Of a DNA stretch of 64,000 nucleotides, positions 32,528 to 41,351 are shown piece by piece. Source of the DNA: Nocardia jiangxiensis NBRC 101359 (GTDB lineage Bacteria > Actinomycetota > Actinomycetes > Mycobacteriales > Mycobacteriaceae); NCBI RefSeq assembly GCF_000308615.1, contig NZ_BAGB01000040.1:1-64000 (forward strand). Reading direction: 5' to 3'. The notes under the pieces are model-generated. The model saw nothing but the letters and a program-made list of their open reading frames with translations. It ran no database searches and had not been told where the DNA came from. The position numbers were made by a program, and so were the translations under genes. Position 1 is the stretch's first letter. Each line of letters opens with the position of its first letter.

Positions 32528-33783
32528 GTGCCTCCCAGGGGTAGCGATACCGTGATGCGCCAACGATTCTCGTCGTCGAGCCCGTAATCGACCGTGCCGC
32601 CGAACAATTCGGCGCGTCGGCGGATCCCGTCCAGGCCGCGGTGCAGGGAATGTGTCGTATCGGGTTGTGCGGCGACCGGATTGGTCTCGGTGATCAGTAC
32701 GCGATCGCCGCTTTCGTGCACCGTGAGGTCGGCGCAGCCCTCGCCGTGCCGCAGCGCGTTGGTGAGCATCTCCTGCACGATCCGGTACACCGTCACGTCC
32801 AGGGATTCGGGCAGCGGCGTGTCCGAGCCGTGGGTGTGGATCTCGAGGTCCAGGCCGGCGGCGCGCACGTGCGCGGCCAGTTCCTCGATGTCGGCGAGTC
32901 CGGGCTGGCGGCGTCCGGCCTCGTCACGGCCGTGCAGCAGATCGAGTTGGCGGCGCAGATCCACCATGGCCGCGCGACTGCTGGCTTCCACCGCGGCCAG
33001 AGATCTGGTCGCCGGATCGTCCGGGGCCGCACCGGGCGCGAGCGCCAGCCGCGCCGCGCCGGCGTGGATGCCGATGGCGCTGACGTGGTGGGAGATCACG
33101 TCGTGCAGGTCGCGGGCGATCGCCTCACGTTCGTCGGACAGGGCCCGGTCCAGCGCGGCGCGCTGTTCTTGGCGCCGAAGTCGTTCGCGCTGTTCGAGTT
33201 CGGCGATGTACGCGCCGCGGGCGGTGGTGTATCGCCCGACCAGCCACGGCAGCACGCCGGTCGATACCGCGGTCACGGCGAGTCGCCGCCAGTCGTGCAT
33301 GGCCGGACTGTCGGCGATCAGCGCGCTGCCGCACGCGCCCAGGCCCAGCAGCGGCACGATGATCAGCGAGGCGCGGCCCGACAGCCAGGCACCGGCCCGG
33401 TATCCGGCGATGAGGAATCCCACATCGCCGACACGCACCGGCAGCCCGTGCCCGTGCAGCACCACTGCACCGGCCAACCGCAGCACCACCTGCGCGACGG
33501 CCACCACCCCGGCGGTGCGGGGTGCGGCGGCGAAGGCCAGATCGGCGGCCACGATCAGCACGGTCACCACGATCGCGGGCACCGGCGCCACGGCGAAGAT
33601 TCCCGACAGCGCCAGGATCACCGTGTCCAGGATCGCGGTGGCGACGGCGACGAGCATCGACTGCCGCGACAGCGATCGCAGCACCCCGGCCAGGTCACCG
33701 CCCTCGGCCGAGCCCACATCGCGCGCCGAGGCGAACAGGCGCGGCAGCCGCCCGCGATGCGGATACACCGATCCGGTAAACAC
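32524..33783 (-). CDS. Sensor histidine kinase, NarL-system (HisKA_3) type
   Basis: About 419 residues. Four or five membrane helices occupy the first 190 residues (for example LVAVATAILDTVILALSGIF and VVAVAQVVLRLAGAVVLHG). The HisKA_3 box has the phospho-acceptor His in ARDLHDVISHHVSAIGIH, and the ATPase has QEMLTNALRH and GLDGIRRRAELFGG. The start is uncertain: GTG 33783 gives a short leader with no clear ribosome site, and the frame opens further up to a TTG at 33891. Short sensor loops suggest it reads a membrane or envelope signal, as in many actinobacterial systems. Confidence 0.88.
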   Translation of the reverse strand: MFTGSVYPHRGRLPRLFASARDVGSAEGGDLAGVLRSLSRQSMLVAVATAILDTVILALSGIFAVAPVPAIVVTVLIVAADLAFAAAPRTAGVVAVAQVVLRLAGAVVLHGHGLPVRVGDVGFLIAGYRAGAWLSGRASLIIVPLLGLGACGSALIADSPAMHDWRRLAVTAVSTGVLPWLVGRYTTARGAYIAELEQRERLRRQEQRAALDRALSDEREAIARDLHDVISHHVSAIGIHAGAARLALAPGAAPDDPATRSLAAVEASSRAAMVDLRRQLDLLHGRDEAGRRQPGLADIEELAAHVRAAGLDLEIHTHGSDTPLPESLDVTVYRIVQEMLTNALRHGEGCADLTVHESGDRVLITETNPVAAQPDTTHSLHRGLDGIRRRAELFGGTVDYGLDDENRWRITVSLPLGGT

Positions 33784-34109
33784 GCCAGGGACGATACCCG
33801 CAGGCCACAGCCCGATCGTCCCGCGAGCGAGGGATACCGCGTCCCCCGGCGGGGCGAGCAGCCCGCAACCCGCGACGCACCGTGCGTGCAACCGCCGCGA
33901 TTCGAATCGGTCGGGTTCCCGAAGATCGCCGGAGCGGCAATCTCGTTGCAGCGCAATTCAATACGTAGACCAAATGCACCGGGCGCGGAATGGTCGCGGG
34001 GACTGCCGTGCCTGGAGAGAGGCGACTACCGCATCCGGGGCGCACGGGATTACGCGCGGGCTGCGGGCAAAGCGTGGATGAGAGCTGGGGCAATGGTAGG
34101 AAGGGGTAC
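33784..34109. other. 326-bp divergent region, no gene seen
   Basis: Between the kinase and the M20 peptidase. It has an AT-richer patch near 33945-33980 that may hold promoters. No conserved repeat or small coding frame stands out. Confidence 0.4.
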
Positions 34110-35471
34110 GTGTCCGCAACTGGTGAAGATATGCGATCGGAATCGACCTCCCGCGCGGTATCGGAGGTGGTGGATCTGGTCAGTGCGCTGATCCGGTTCG
34201 ACACCTCCAATACCGGGGATCTGGCCACGACCAAGGGGGAACGCGAATGCGCGGAATGGGTGGCCGATCAGTTGCAGCAGGCCGGTTACACCACCGAATA
34301 CGTGGAATCGGGTGCGCCGGGCCGCGGTAACGTCTTCGCTCGTCTGCGGGGTGCGGATCCGAGCCGGGGTGCGCTGATGATCCACGGGCATCTGGATGTG
34401 GTGCCCGCGGAGGCTTCGGACTGGAGTGTGCATCCGTTCTCCGGTGCGGTGCGCGACGGGTATGTGTGGGGCCGCGGCGCGATCGATATGAAGGATATGG
34501 TCGGCATGACGCTGGCCGTGGCGCGGCAGTTGAAGATCGAGGGCACGGTCCCGCCCCGGGATCTGGTGTTCGCGTTCCTGGCCGATGAGGAGAACGGCGG
34601 CCGCTGGGGCTCGCAGTGGCTGGCGGATAATCGGCCCGACCTGTTCGAGGGCGTCACCGAGGCGGTCGGCGAGGTGGGCGGGTTCTCGTTGACCGTGCCG
34701 CGCCCGGACGGCACCGAGCGGCGGCTGTATCTGGTGGAGACCGCGGAGAAGGGGCTGGGCTGGATGCGGTTGCGCGCCAAGGCTCGTGCCGGGCACGGGT
34801 CGTTCCTGCACGAGGACAACGCGGTCACGATCCTGGCCGATGCGGTCGCGCGGCTGGGCAAACACACCTTCCCGCTGGTGCTCTCGGATTCGGTCGCGGA
34901 ATTCCTGGCCGCGGTGTCGGAGGAGTCCGGTCTGCAGTTCGATCCCGACAGCCCCGATATCGAGGGCCAGTTGGCCAAGCTGGGCACGATCTCGCGCATC
35001 ATCGGCGCGACCCTGCGCGATACCGCCAATCCGACGATGCTGCAGGCCGGATACAAGGCCAACGTCATTCCGCAGACCGCGGAGGCAGTCGTGGATTGCC
35101 GGGTGGTGCCGGGCCGGCAGGCCGCGTTCGAACGGGAGGTCGACGAGCTGATCGGCCCGGATGTGGAGCGCGAGTGGATCACCAAACTCGACTCCTACGA
35201 AACCACGTTCGACGGGCATCTGGTCGATGCGATGAACGCCGCGGTGCTGGCCCACGACCCGAACGGTCGCACGGTGCCGTATATGCTCTCCGGCGGCACC
35301 GACGCGAAGGCGTTCGCGCGCTTGGGAATTCGCTGCTTCGGTTTCGCGCCGCTGCAGTTGCCGCCCGAGCTGGACTTCTCGGCGCTGTTCCACGGCGTGG
35401 ACGAGCGGGTTCCGGTGACCGCACTGGAGTTCGGCACCAAGGTTTTGGAACACTTCCTGCTGAACAGCTGA
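34110..35471 (+). CDS. M20 family metallopeptidase (dipeptidase/deacylase)
   Basis: A 453-residue cytoplasmic metallohydrolase. Metal-site motifs are HGHLDVVPA, the bridging Asp in [10 protein letters not shown], the catalytic pair DEENGG, and the late His context SGGTDAKAF ... [10 protein letters not shown] lid domain lies between. Members cleave dipeptides, N-acyl amino acids or succinyl-diaminopimelate. The GTG at 34110 is chosen because AGGAAGGGG precedes it. The gene before a PEBP protein matches the order Rv2141c-Rv2140c in M. tuberculosis, as I recall it. Confidence 0.9.
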   Translation: MSATGEDMRSESTSRAVSEVVDLVSALIRFDTSNTGDLATTKGERECAEWVADQLQQAGYTTEYVESGAPGRGNVFARLRGADPSRGALMIHGHLDVVPAEASDWSVHPFSGAVRDGYVWGRGAIDMKDMVGMTLAVARQLKIEGTVPPRDLVFAFLADEENGGRWGSQWLADNRPDLFEGVTEAVGEVGGFSLTVPRPDGTERRLYLVETAEKGLGWMRLRAKARAGHGSFLHEDNAVTILADAVARLGKHTFPLVLSDSVAEFLAAVSEESGLQFDPDSPDIEGQLAKLGTISRIIGATLRDTANPTMLQAGYKANVIPQTAEAVVDCRVVPGRQAAFEREVDELIGPDVEREWITKLDSYETTFDGHLVDAMNAAVLAHDPNGRTVPYMLSGGTDAKAFARLGIRCFGFAPLQLPPELDFSALFHGVDERVPVTALEFGTKVLEHFLLNS

Positions 35472-35487
35472 CGATCCGAGCGTGACG

Positions 35488-35505
35488 CCGGGCCCGAAGG
35501 CCCGG
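35488..35505 (+). terminator. Hairpin after the M20 peptidase gene
   Basis: CCGGGCC and GGCCCGG flank CGAA, 17 nt after the stop. It may reduce read-through into the PEBP gene 31 bp on. Confidence 0.6.
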
Positions 35506-35535
35506 TGTGGATCTCGACGACGAAAGGACGGCCCC

Positions 35536-36078
35536 GTGCCCGACTATTCCTACAACCCGTACGCGTCGCTGCCGCAACTGCCGACGTTCGAGCTGACCTC
35601 GGCCGATGTGAGTGACGGCAGCGCGTTCGCCATCGAGCAGGCCAGTGGCGCGTTCGGTGTGCCCGGCGGTAAGGATGTGTCCCCGCAGCTGTCGTGGTCG
35701 GGTTTCCCGGCCGAGACCAAGAGCTTCGCGGTGACCGTGTTCGATCCGGACGCTCCGACCGCATCGGGGTTCTGGCACTGGGCCGTGGCCGATATCCCGG
35801 TCACGGTCACCTCGCTGGAGGGCGGCGCAGGCAGCTCGGGCGGCACGCTGCCCGCCGGAGCAGTGCAGTTGAACAACGACGGCGGTTTCCCCGGATTCGT
35901 CGGCGCGGGACCCCCGCCCGGGCACGGCTACCACCGGTATTTCATCACCGTGCACGCGGTGGACGTGGAGAGCCTGGGCGTGGGCGCGGACGCGACTCCT
36001 GCGTTCCTGGGCTTCAACCTGTTCTCGCACGCCATCGGTCGCGCGCAGATCGTCGCGACGTTCGAAGTCAAGGGCTGA
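35536..36078 (+). CDS. PEBP family protein (YbhB/YbcL, Raf-kinase-inhibitor-like)
   Basis: A 180-residue phosphatidylethanolamine-binding-protein homologue. Ligand-site motifs are [15 protein letters not shown] and [19 protein letters not shown], with a C-terminal [10 protein letters not shown] strand. Bacterial members bind small anionic groups; the biological role is unclear. The GTG at 35536 has AAAGGA upstream. It is probably co-expressed with the M20 peptidase. Confidence 0.9.
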   Translation: MPDYSYNPYASLPQLPTFELTSADVSDGSAFAIEQASGAFGVPGGKDVSPQLSWSGFPAETKSFAVTVFDPDAPTASGFWHWAVADIPVTVTSLEGGAGSSGGTLPAGAVQLNNDGGFPGFVGAGPPPGHGYHRYFITVHAVDVESLGVGADATPAFLGFNLFSHAIGRAQIVATFEVKG

Positions 36079-36092
36079 TTCCGGCTCGATAG

Positions 36093-36123
36093 TGTGGCCC
36101 CGGACGTATTGTCCGGGGCCACA
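36093..36123 (+). terminator. Perfect 13-bp hairpin after the PEBP gene
   Basis: Arms 36093-36105 (TGTGGCCCCGGAC) and 36111-36123 pair perfectly around GTATT, 15 nt after the stop. It is the strongest plus-strand terminator in the window. Confidence 0.85.
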
Positions 36124-36312
36124 GTGCATTTCGCGTGCTCAGCGCTGAGCATCGGATGCGTTGGGCGCAAATGTCGCCTGCTGGGGCCGATATCACGAAG
36201 CAACCAGGCCCGGCCGCACCTGTTCCGCGCTGTCGGCTCGGGTGATGCGTGGGTCGACGGCGGAGGTGTCGGGGCCGCAACGGGATTCGCCCCGGGACGC
36301 GGCCGTAGATCG

Positions 36313-38139
36313 TTATCCGAGGCTGACGACTCCGTCAGGGACCGGATCGGCATACAGCGCGGTGATCTCGGCGGCGTATTTCGCGGCGATGGGTGCGCGT
36401 TTGAGTTTGAGGGTGGGGGTGATCTCCTCGCCGCCGGGTTCCCAGGCGCGGGGCACGATCCGGAACCGTTTGATCTGTTCGACGCGCGCGAGTCGGGTGT
36501 TGCCGGATTCGACCGCGGTGCGGACCTCGGCGAGGATCTGCGGGTGCGCGCACAGTTCGGCGAGTCCGGCTTCGGGTGTGCCGAATGTCTTGGCGCGCAG
36601 CGCGGCGGTGTCGGGGTCGAGCACGATCAGCGCGCTGACGTACGGTTTCGCATCGCCGATGGCCACGGCCTGCGCGATGAGCGAGGACGCCGAAGCGATG
36701 GCGTTCTCGATGTTGGTGGGGGAGATGTTCTTTCCCGCCGCGGTGATGAGCAGTTCCTTCTTACGGTCCACGATCGTGACGTAGCCGTCCTCGGCGATGG
36801 TGGCGATATCGCCGGTGTGCAGCCAGCCTTCGGCATCGAGCGCTTCGGCGGTCTTGTCCGGCATGCCGCGGTAGCCGTGGGTGACGATGGGTCCGCGGAT
36901 CAGCAGCTCACCGTCATCGCTGAGGCGTACCTGCATCCCGTCCATGACCCGGCCCACCGAGCCGGGCCGGGGTGCGTCGAGTTCGGTGTAGGTGCCCACG
37001 CCGCTGGTTTCGGACATGCCCCACACTTCGGTGACCGTGAAACCCAGTCCCAGAAGGTATTCCAGCGTTTCGGGCGGGATGGCCGCCGCGCCGGAGGACG
37101 CGACACGCAATTCGTCCAGGCCGAGTGCGCGGCGCAGGGTGGACAGCACCAGTGCGTCGGCGATCCGATGTTGCACCGCCAGAGTCGGATTCACGCCCTT
37201 GCGAGCCAATCGTGCTCGCGCGTGGGCGATTCCGACGCCGATCGCCCAGCCTGCCAGTGCCGTGCGCAGCGGGCTCGGTTCGGCGGCGAGCGTGGCATCG
37301 ATGCCGGCTTTGATCTTCTGCCACACCCGGGGGACGCCGAAGAAGGTGGTGGGACGGGCGTCGGGCAGTGCGGCGGCGATCTCGCGGGCGTCGGGGACGC
37401 AGGTGATCGTGATGCCGGTGAAAAGGTTCATGCAGTGCCCGGAGATCCGGTCCGCGACGTGCGCGGAGGGGAGGTAGGAGACGGCGCGGTCGTCCGGGCC
37501 GACCCGCATCGGGCCCTGCAGCCCGGTGATCTGGGCGATGACGTTCTCGTGCGTGAGTTCCACGCCCTTGGACGGTCCGGTGGTGCCGGAGGTGTAGATC
37601 AGGGTGGCCAGATCCTGCGGCTGCACCGCGCGCCAGGCGGCGTCGAAGTCGAAATCGGGCGCGGGATTCGACTCGACCTCGCTGAGCGGCACGGTGCCCT
37701 CGGCGGCACTGTCGACCAGCACGATGTGCTCGAGTTCGATGCCCGAACCGCGCACCGCGTCCAGGAATGCGCGTTCGGTGATGACGATCGTGTTGCCCGC
37801 GTTGGTGAACACGTGTGCGATCTGCTCGGGTGAGCTGGTGTTGTACACCGAGAACGGTGTCGCGCCCACATGCAGTACCGCGGTGTCGGCCAGATTGAAT
37901 TCGGGCCGGTTGGTGAGCATGATGCCGACCGTATCGCCGTGGCGCACACCGAGTCCGGCCAGTCCGGCCGCGATCGCGCGGACCCGGCGATCGTAGTCGG
38001 CCCAGGTGATCTGCACGGTCCCGCCGACCGTGCGCAGGGCCACCTGATGCGGGCGCAGCCGCAGGGTTTCCTGGAACGCCTGCGGCACGGTGCGCACCGC
38101 CGCGCCGGACTGATGTGTGTAGCTGATCTGAGTGCTCAT
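36313..38139 (-). CDS. Long-chain fatty acyl-CoA synthetase (AMP-forming)
   Basis: A 608-residue adenylate-forming ligase that activates fatty acids to acyl-CoA. The P-loop is YTSGTTGPSKGVELTH, followed by GMSETSGVGTY, GWLHTGDIATI and DRKKELLITAAGKNISP with the hinge, then TPTLKLKR carrying the C-terminal Lys context. Motifs and length fit the FadD15/FAA1-type. The ATG at 38139 has a GGGACAGGGA element upstream. It is monocistronic, 267 bp from ribA, with an elaborate inverted repeat in its upstream region. Confidence 0.92.
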   Translation of the reverse strand: MSTQISYTHQSGAAVRTVPQAFQETLRLRPHQVALRTVGGTVQITWADYDRRVRAIAAGLAGLGVRHGDTVGIMLTNRPEFNLADTAVLHVGATPFSVYNTSSPEQIAHVFTNAGNTIVITERAFLDAVRGSGIELEHIVLVDSAAEGTVPLSEVESNPAPDFDFDAAWRAVQPQDLATLIYTSGTTGPSKGVELTHENVIAQITGLQGPMRVGPDDRAVSYLPSAHVADRISGHCMNLFTGITITCVPDAREIAAALPDARPTTFFGVPRVWQKIKAGIDATLAAEPSPLRTALAGWAIGVGIAHARARLARKGVNPTLAVQHRIADALVLSTLRRALGLDELRVASSGAAAIPPETLEYLLGLGFTVTEVWGMSETSGVGTYTELDAPRPGSVGRVMDGMQVRLSDDGELLIRGPIVTHGYRGMPDKTAEALDAEGWLHTGDIATIAEDGYVTIVDRKKELLITAAGKNISPTNIENAIASASSLIAQAVAIGDAKPYVSALIVLDPDTAALRAKTFGTPEAGLAELCAHPQILAEVRTAVESGNTRLARVEQIKRFRIVPRAWEPGGEEITPTLKLKRAPIAAKYAAEITALYADPVPDGVVSLG

Positions 38140-38230
38140 ATCCCTGTCCCGATACCTCGTGCGGGCCGAGCCGGGGCGACGCTCCGCACGGTGTGCGCAA
38201 CGAGCTCGACCCACAGGGTGTCGGTGATCA

Positions 38231-38296
38231 CATGGCCGATCGCGACTCCGGCGTCACGTCACCGAGTGACGCGGCTCACTCATGGTATCGGCCATG
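38231..38296. promoter_or_regulatory. Nested inverted repeat upstream of the acyl-CoA synthetase
   Basis: CATGGCCGAT (38231-38240) and ATCGGCCATG (38287-38296) form a 10-bp inverted repeat. Inside it, CGTCAC and GTGACG at 38257-38271 form a second one around CGA. The element lies 92-157 bp before the synthetase start and may be an operator or part of a long leader. Confidence 0.45.
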
Positions 38297-38364
38297 ACGT
38301 CGCTCGCAGGGTTATCGCACGATCGCCGAACGCGACGTCACACGCGCGTCAGCACCATCGGTGG

Positions 38365-38399
38365 CCTCGGACGTTCGCTCCGCACGAACGCTGCCGAGG
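38365..38399 (-). terminator. Two-part hairpin after ribA
   Basis: CCTCGG (38365-38370) pairs with CCGAGG (38394-38399) and, inside, CGTTCG (38372-38377) pairs with CGAACG (38385-38390). It begins 8 nt past the ribA stop codon on the minus strand. Confidence 0.65.
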
Positions 38400-38406
38400 C
38401 GAACGT

Positions 38407-39060
38407 TCAGGCCAGGTCCGGCGCCCAGGGTGCGTCGTCGGTGGGGATCCAGTGGTGGCGGTGGCGGCGTTTGGCGTCGAGGTAGTCGCTGGCGCGTTCG
38501 CTCAGGGCGGTGGTGCGCAGGGGCACGACGGTGACGGTGAGGCCGGTGCCGGTGACCGCGGCGGCCTTGGCCGGGTTGTTGGTGAGCAGTTGGATCCGGC
38601 CGATTCCGAGGGTGACCAGCAGCTTGTACAGGCTTTGCGCCGCGCCGGTGTAGCTGCGCGCATCTGCGGGATAGCCCAGCGCCTCGTAGCTGGTGAAGGT
38701 GTCGGTGCCGCATTGTTCGCTGTGCCGGTAGCCGCGGGCCTTGGCCAGCAGGCCCAGGCCACGGCCCTCCTGTTCGAGGTAGACCAGCACGCCCGCCCCG
38801 GCGCCCTGGATCATGTCCAGGGATTTGTCCAGCTCGGGGCCGCAGTCGCAGTCGTCCGAGCGCAGCGACTCCCCGTACAGGCAGCGGGAATGGATGCGAA
38901 CCAGGCAGTTCTCGGCCGGTCGGCCGAATACCAGGAGGTGGCCGTGGTCGGTGACGCCGCCGATCTCGTGCACCTGTAACGGCAGTTCGCGGCCCCCGCG
39001 GCTGAAGGTGTGCTCGGTGTCCGCGGGGGATCCGATGGGCGGGGGCAGGACAGTGGTCAA
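38407..39060 (-). CDS. ribA: GTP cyclohydrolase II
   Basis: A 217-residue enzyme that opens GTP to the diaminopyrimidine precursor of riboflavin. Zinc ligands Cys60, Cys71 and Cys73 (HSRCLYGE...DDCDCG) match the 11-and-2 spacing of E. coli RibA. The YLEQEGRGLGLLAK and LLTNNPAK blocks are intact. It is a stand-alone enzyme, not fused to the RibB domain found in many actinobacteria, so a bifunctional RibBA may exist elsewhere. The TTG start at 39060 overlaps the upstream TGA (TTGA) and follows GGAGG, so translation is coupled to the PfkB gene. Confidence 0.93.
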   Translation of the reverse strand: MTTVLPPPIGSPADTEHTFSRGGRELPLQVHEIGGVTDHGHLLVFGRPAENCLVRIHSRCLYGESLRSDDCDCGPELDKSLDMIQGAGAGVLVYLEQEGRGLGLLAKARGYRHSEQCGTDTFTSYEALGYPADARSYTGAAQSLYKLLVTLGIGRIQLLTNNPAKAAAVTGTGLTVTVVPLRTTALSERASDYLDAKRRHRHHWIPTDDAPWAPDLA

Positions 39061-40508
39061 CGTTCCTCCGAAGCGAGTTTCACGATGTGGTCGATCCGGT
39101 CGGCCGGCGGCATGGCACTGGGAACATCATCGAGCGACTGTGTGGCTACCATCGCGGCTGTCGCCCAGGTGAAGTCGCCCGTATCGGCGGGGTGCCGCGA
39201 CCGCAGCAGACGATACGCCAGCGCGGCGGAGAATGCGGCATGAGCACCGGGCGAGCCGGTGAGCAGTGCGGGAAATGGGGGGATGTCCACGTTCAACCGG
39301 TCCGAACGTACCGAACAGCCGAAATCGTCGATGCTGCAGACGGTTTCCACACCGTGCATGCGCAATTGCCAGGCCGCCTCGGCGGTGCCGGTAAGCATGC
39401 GCAGCTCGTCGCTGCTGCCGATGAGGTAGTCCACCACGCGCAGATGCGGGTAGAGCCGTTCGGGGCGGGTCACCGGGGGCGCGGCGTGCACGATCAGGGT
39501 GGGGCGTGGTTCGAGTGCGCCGACGGTGGCCAGGACGTGTTCCAGGATGGGCACGGGTTGTTCGAAACTCATCAGCACCGCATCCGCGCTGCGCAGCGTC
39601 CGGTGCGTGGCGGGGGAGTTGAGATCCTCGGCGGTCAGGACGGCGGGGTCGGCCTTGCAGGCGATGATGGCCTGCTCTCCCGACGGGGCGACGATCACCG
39701 CGGTGACCGGGGTCGGGGTGCTCGGGACGATCTTGATCAGGTCGGTGCGGACCTGCTGGTCGTGCAGGAAGTCCAGGATCTGGCGGCCGGCCTCGTCGTC
39801 GCCGACCGCGGCCATCAGGTGCACCTCGAGCCCCAGGCGCGCGAGCGCTACCGCGCGTGCCAGGCCCTTGCCGCCGGGGTGGGCGATGAAACTGCCGGTG
39901 GCGGTGCTGTGCGCCTGGGGGATGCGCTCGACGCGGTAGAGGTGGTCGATCACCGCGTCGCCCACGACGGTGACTCGGCCGCGGACCTGGTCGCCGGTGG
40001 CCGCGGTGGTGTCGGCCGGGTGTGATCCGTAGGTGGTGCCGTCCACCAGCAGGCGCGCGAGTTCGGTGAAGGCGCGGTGCTCGGGGGTTCGGCGTAACTG
40101 GCTGAGTGTCGGTGCGGGCGGGATGGTCTCGGCCTGGACCGCTTCGTGCAGGGGCCGCCACTGCTGGCACAGGTATTCCCGGCGCGCGCCGAGATCCTCG
40201 GCGTAGAGGCGCTCGGGGTCGATCTGTGCGGAGCGGGTGTCATCGAGCAGGCCCAGGGCCAGTTCGGCGTCGGCGATGAGACGGTCGGTGGCGGGCATGC
40301 GCCGGACCATCTCGCGCAGGACCGGCGCCACCGCGTCCTGGTGGCGCAGCCCGAGGCGGTCCGCGTGCTGTGCGACGACGCGCAGATCCAGCAGGGCCGC
40401 GGCGTCGATCTCGGTGCTGTCCAAGCGATTCGAGCGCAGGCCGCGGCGTTTGCGCAGCCGGGACAGCACATTGCGCACGGCCTCGATCGCCGCGTCGTTT
40501 CCGGCCAT
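39057..40508 (-). CDS. PfkB-family carbohydrate kinase with an N-terminal helical domain
   Basis: About 483 residues. The PfkB (ribokinase-like) kinase fills roughly residues 180-483: RVTVVGDAVIDHLYRVERIP, FIAHPGGKGLARAVALARLG, and a late TGSPGAHAAFSAALAY, which corresponds to the DTxGAGD anion-hole motif; here TGSPGA lacks the catalytic Asp in its usual place. Residues 1-165 are a helix-rich domain (RNVLSRLRKRRGLRSNRL, MVRRMPATDRLIADAELALGLL) that I do not recognise. ATG 40508 is used; GTG 40520 is the alternative. Overlap with ribA suggests a role tied to riboflavin or a sugar precursor. Confidence 0.8.
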   Translation of the reverse strand: MAGNDAAIEAVRNVLSRLRKRRGLRSNRLDSTEIDAAALLDLRVVAQHADRLGLRHQDAVAPVLREMVRRMPATDRLIADAELALGLLDDTRSAQIDPERLYAEDLGARREYLCQQWRPLHEAVQAETIPPAPTLSQLRRTPEHRAFTELARLLVDGTTYGSHPADTTAATGDQVRGRVTVVGDAVIDHLYRVERIPQAHSTATGSFIAHPGGKGLARAVALARLGLEVHLMAAVGDDEAGRQILDFLHDQQVRTDLIKIVPSTPTPVTAVIVAPSGEQAIIACKADPAVLTAEDLNSPATHRTLRSADAVLMSFEQPVPILEHVLATVGALEPRPTLIVHAAPPVTRPERLYPHLRVVDYLIGSSDELRMLTGTAEAAWQLRMHGVETVCSIDDFGCSVRSDRLNVDIPPFPALLTGSPGAHAAFSAALAYRLLRSRHPADTGDFTWATAAMVATQSLDDVPSAMPPADRIDHIVKLASEER

Positions 40509-40538
40509 GGGACCGACCACCTCCGTTCCGGTGCGCTG

Positions 40539-40606
40539 ATCGCCGGATCGGATGCGAGACCGACAAACCGGCGATTGCCGGTTTATCGACCATCAATTCC
40601 GGCAAT
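40539..40606. promoter_or_regulatory. Array of ATYGCCGG motifs upstream of pfkB-ribA
   Basis: ATCGCCGG (40539-40546), CCGGCGAT (40568-40575), ATTGCCGG (40574-40581) and CCGGCAAT (40599-40606) are four copies of one 8-mer in both orientations. The central pair forms AAACCGGC-GATT-GCCGGTTT (40565-40584). This looks like a multi-site operator in the divergent region. Confidence 0.5.
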
Positions 40607-40625
40607 TCCCAACTTATCCCGACAT

Positions 40626-40655
40626 TTGTCGCTGTGGAACGGCAAGTGCCATAAT
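40626..40655 (+). promoter_or_regulatory. Sigma-70-like promoter
   Basis: TTGTCG (40626-40631), an 18-bp spacer and CATAAT (40650-40655) read towards the small frame at 40698 and the gene at 40950. The elements are good by actinobacterial standards. Confidence 0.5.
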
Positions 40656-40697
40656 GAAATCGACGATCTCGAGCGCCCCTGCTCCGGGGAGGTCATC

Positions 40698-40805
40698 ATG
40701 CTGGGAGCGATTCGACCCAGGCGGTGTATCCGCCGGCGACGGTCGATCCGGGTCGACGGCGAGTCCGACGTGGCCGCGGTCGGTGCCCATCTGTGGATTC
40801 ATTGA
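40698..40805 (+). CDS. Possible 35-residue basic peptide
   Basis: ATG 40698 follows GGGGAGG at good spacing, 42 bp after a promoter-like pair. The 35-codon frame has an Arg-rich first half (RPRRCIRRRRSIRVDG) and ends VGAHLWIH. It could encode a small protein, act as a leader peptide for the gene at 40950, or be chance. It falls in a 441-bp gap with no other coding signal. Confidence 0.3.
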   Translation: MLGAIRPRRCIRRRRSIRVDGESDVAAVGAHLWIH

Positions 40806-40949
40806 CCGCGCACGAGCAATGCCGGGCCCGCGCGTCCGGCCAGACGATCACCTACACAGCACGTTCTCGGCGCTTGCGGCCGATCGCGTGAGTAGGCCCT
40901 TTTCCGGTGCAGCATCCCGACTGCCCGGCGGCACACGAGAGGAGAACTC

Positions 40950-41312
40950 GTGACCATCGAGACGACCCCCTGGGCGATGATCAGCGATCGCACACCCGAG
41001 CACGCGTGGCGGGTGGTCGCTGTGGGCGCGGCGGTCTGGCGGCTGAGCTGGCTGCCCGATCACCGGCTCACCTTCGAACAGGCCCGCGCGGGCATGGAGT
41101 TGGACGAGCTGCTCAGCGACCCGGCCGTGGTGCACGACATGGAGGCGCATCGCCAGGTGTCGGTGCATTCGGCCACCCTCGGTGTGCGCTACGAGCACGC
41201 GGTGCTGCTGCTGGCGCGCCGGATGCTCGAGCGGCTGCGGCGGCATTCGGGCGGGCGCACCCCGCGCGAGACCGAACCGGTGTTGTCGGGGTGGATGACG
41301 CCGAGCCTGTGA
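40950..41312 (+). CDS. Conserved hypothetical protein
   Basis: A 120-residue soluble protein starting at GTG 40950 after GGAG. It is helix-rich: WRVVAVGAAVWRLSWLPDHRLTFEQA, a central DELLSDPAVVHDMEAHRQ, and a long amphipathic helix HAVLLLARRMLERLRRH, then a short Pro/Gly tail. No catalytic motif or membrane segment. I do not recognise a named family. It is convergent with pyrD. Confidence 0.72.
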   Translation: MTIETTPWAMISDRTPEHAWRVVAVGAAVWRLSWLPDHRLTFEQARAGMELDELLSDPAVVHDMEAHRQVSVHSATLGVRYEHAVLLLARRMLERLRRHSGGRTPRETEPVLSGWMTPSL

Positions 41313-41351
41313 GCAGGCCTGCCACGCGGGGCCTGTGCGGTCGGTCCAGGG

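Noticed and set aside
36094-37833. A 579-codon plus-strand frame opposite the acyl-CoA synthetase
   Set aside because: Antisense shadow of a well-conserved adenylate-forming enzyme.
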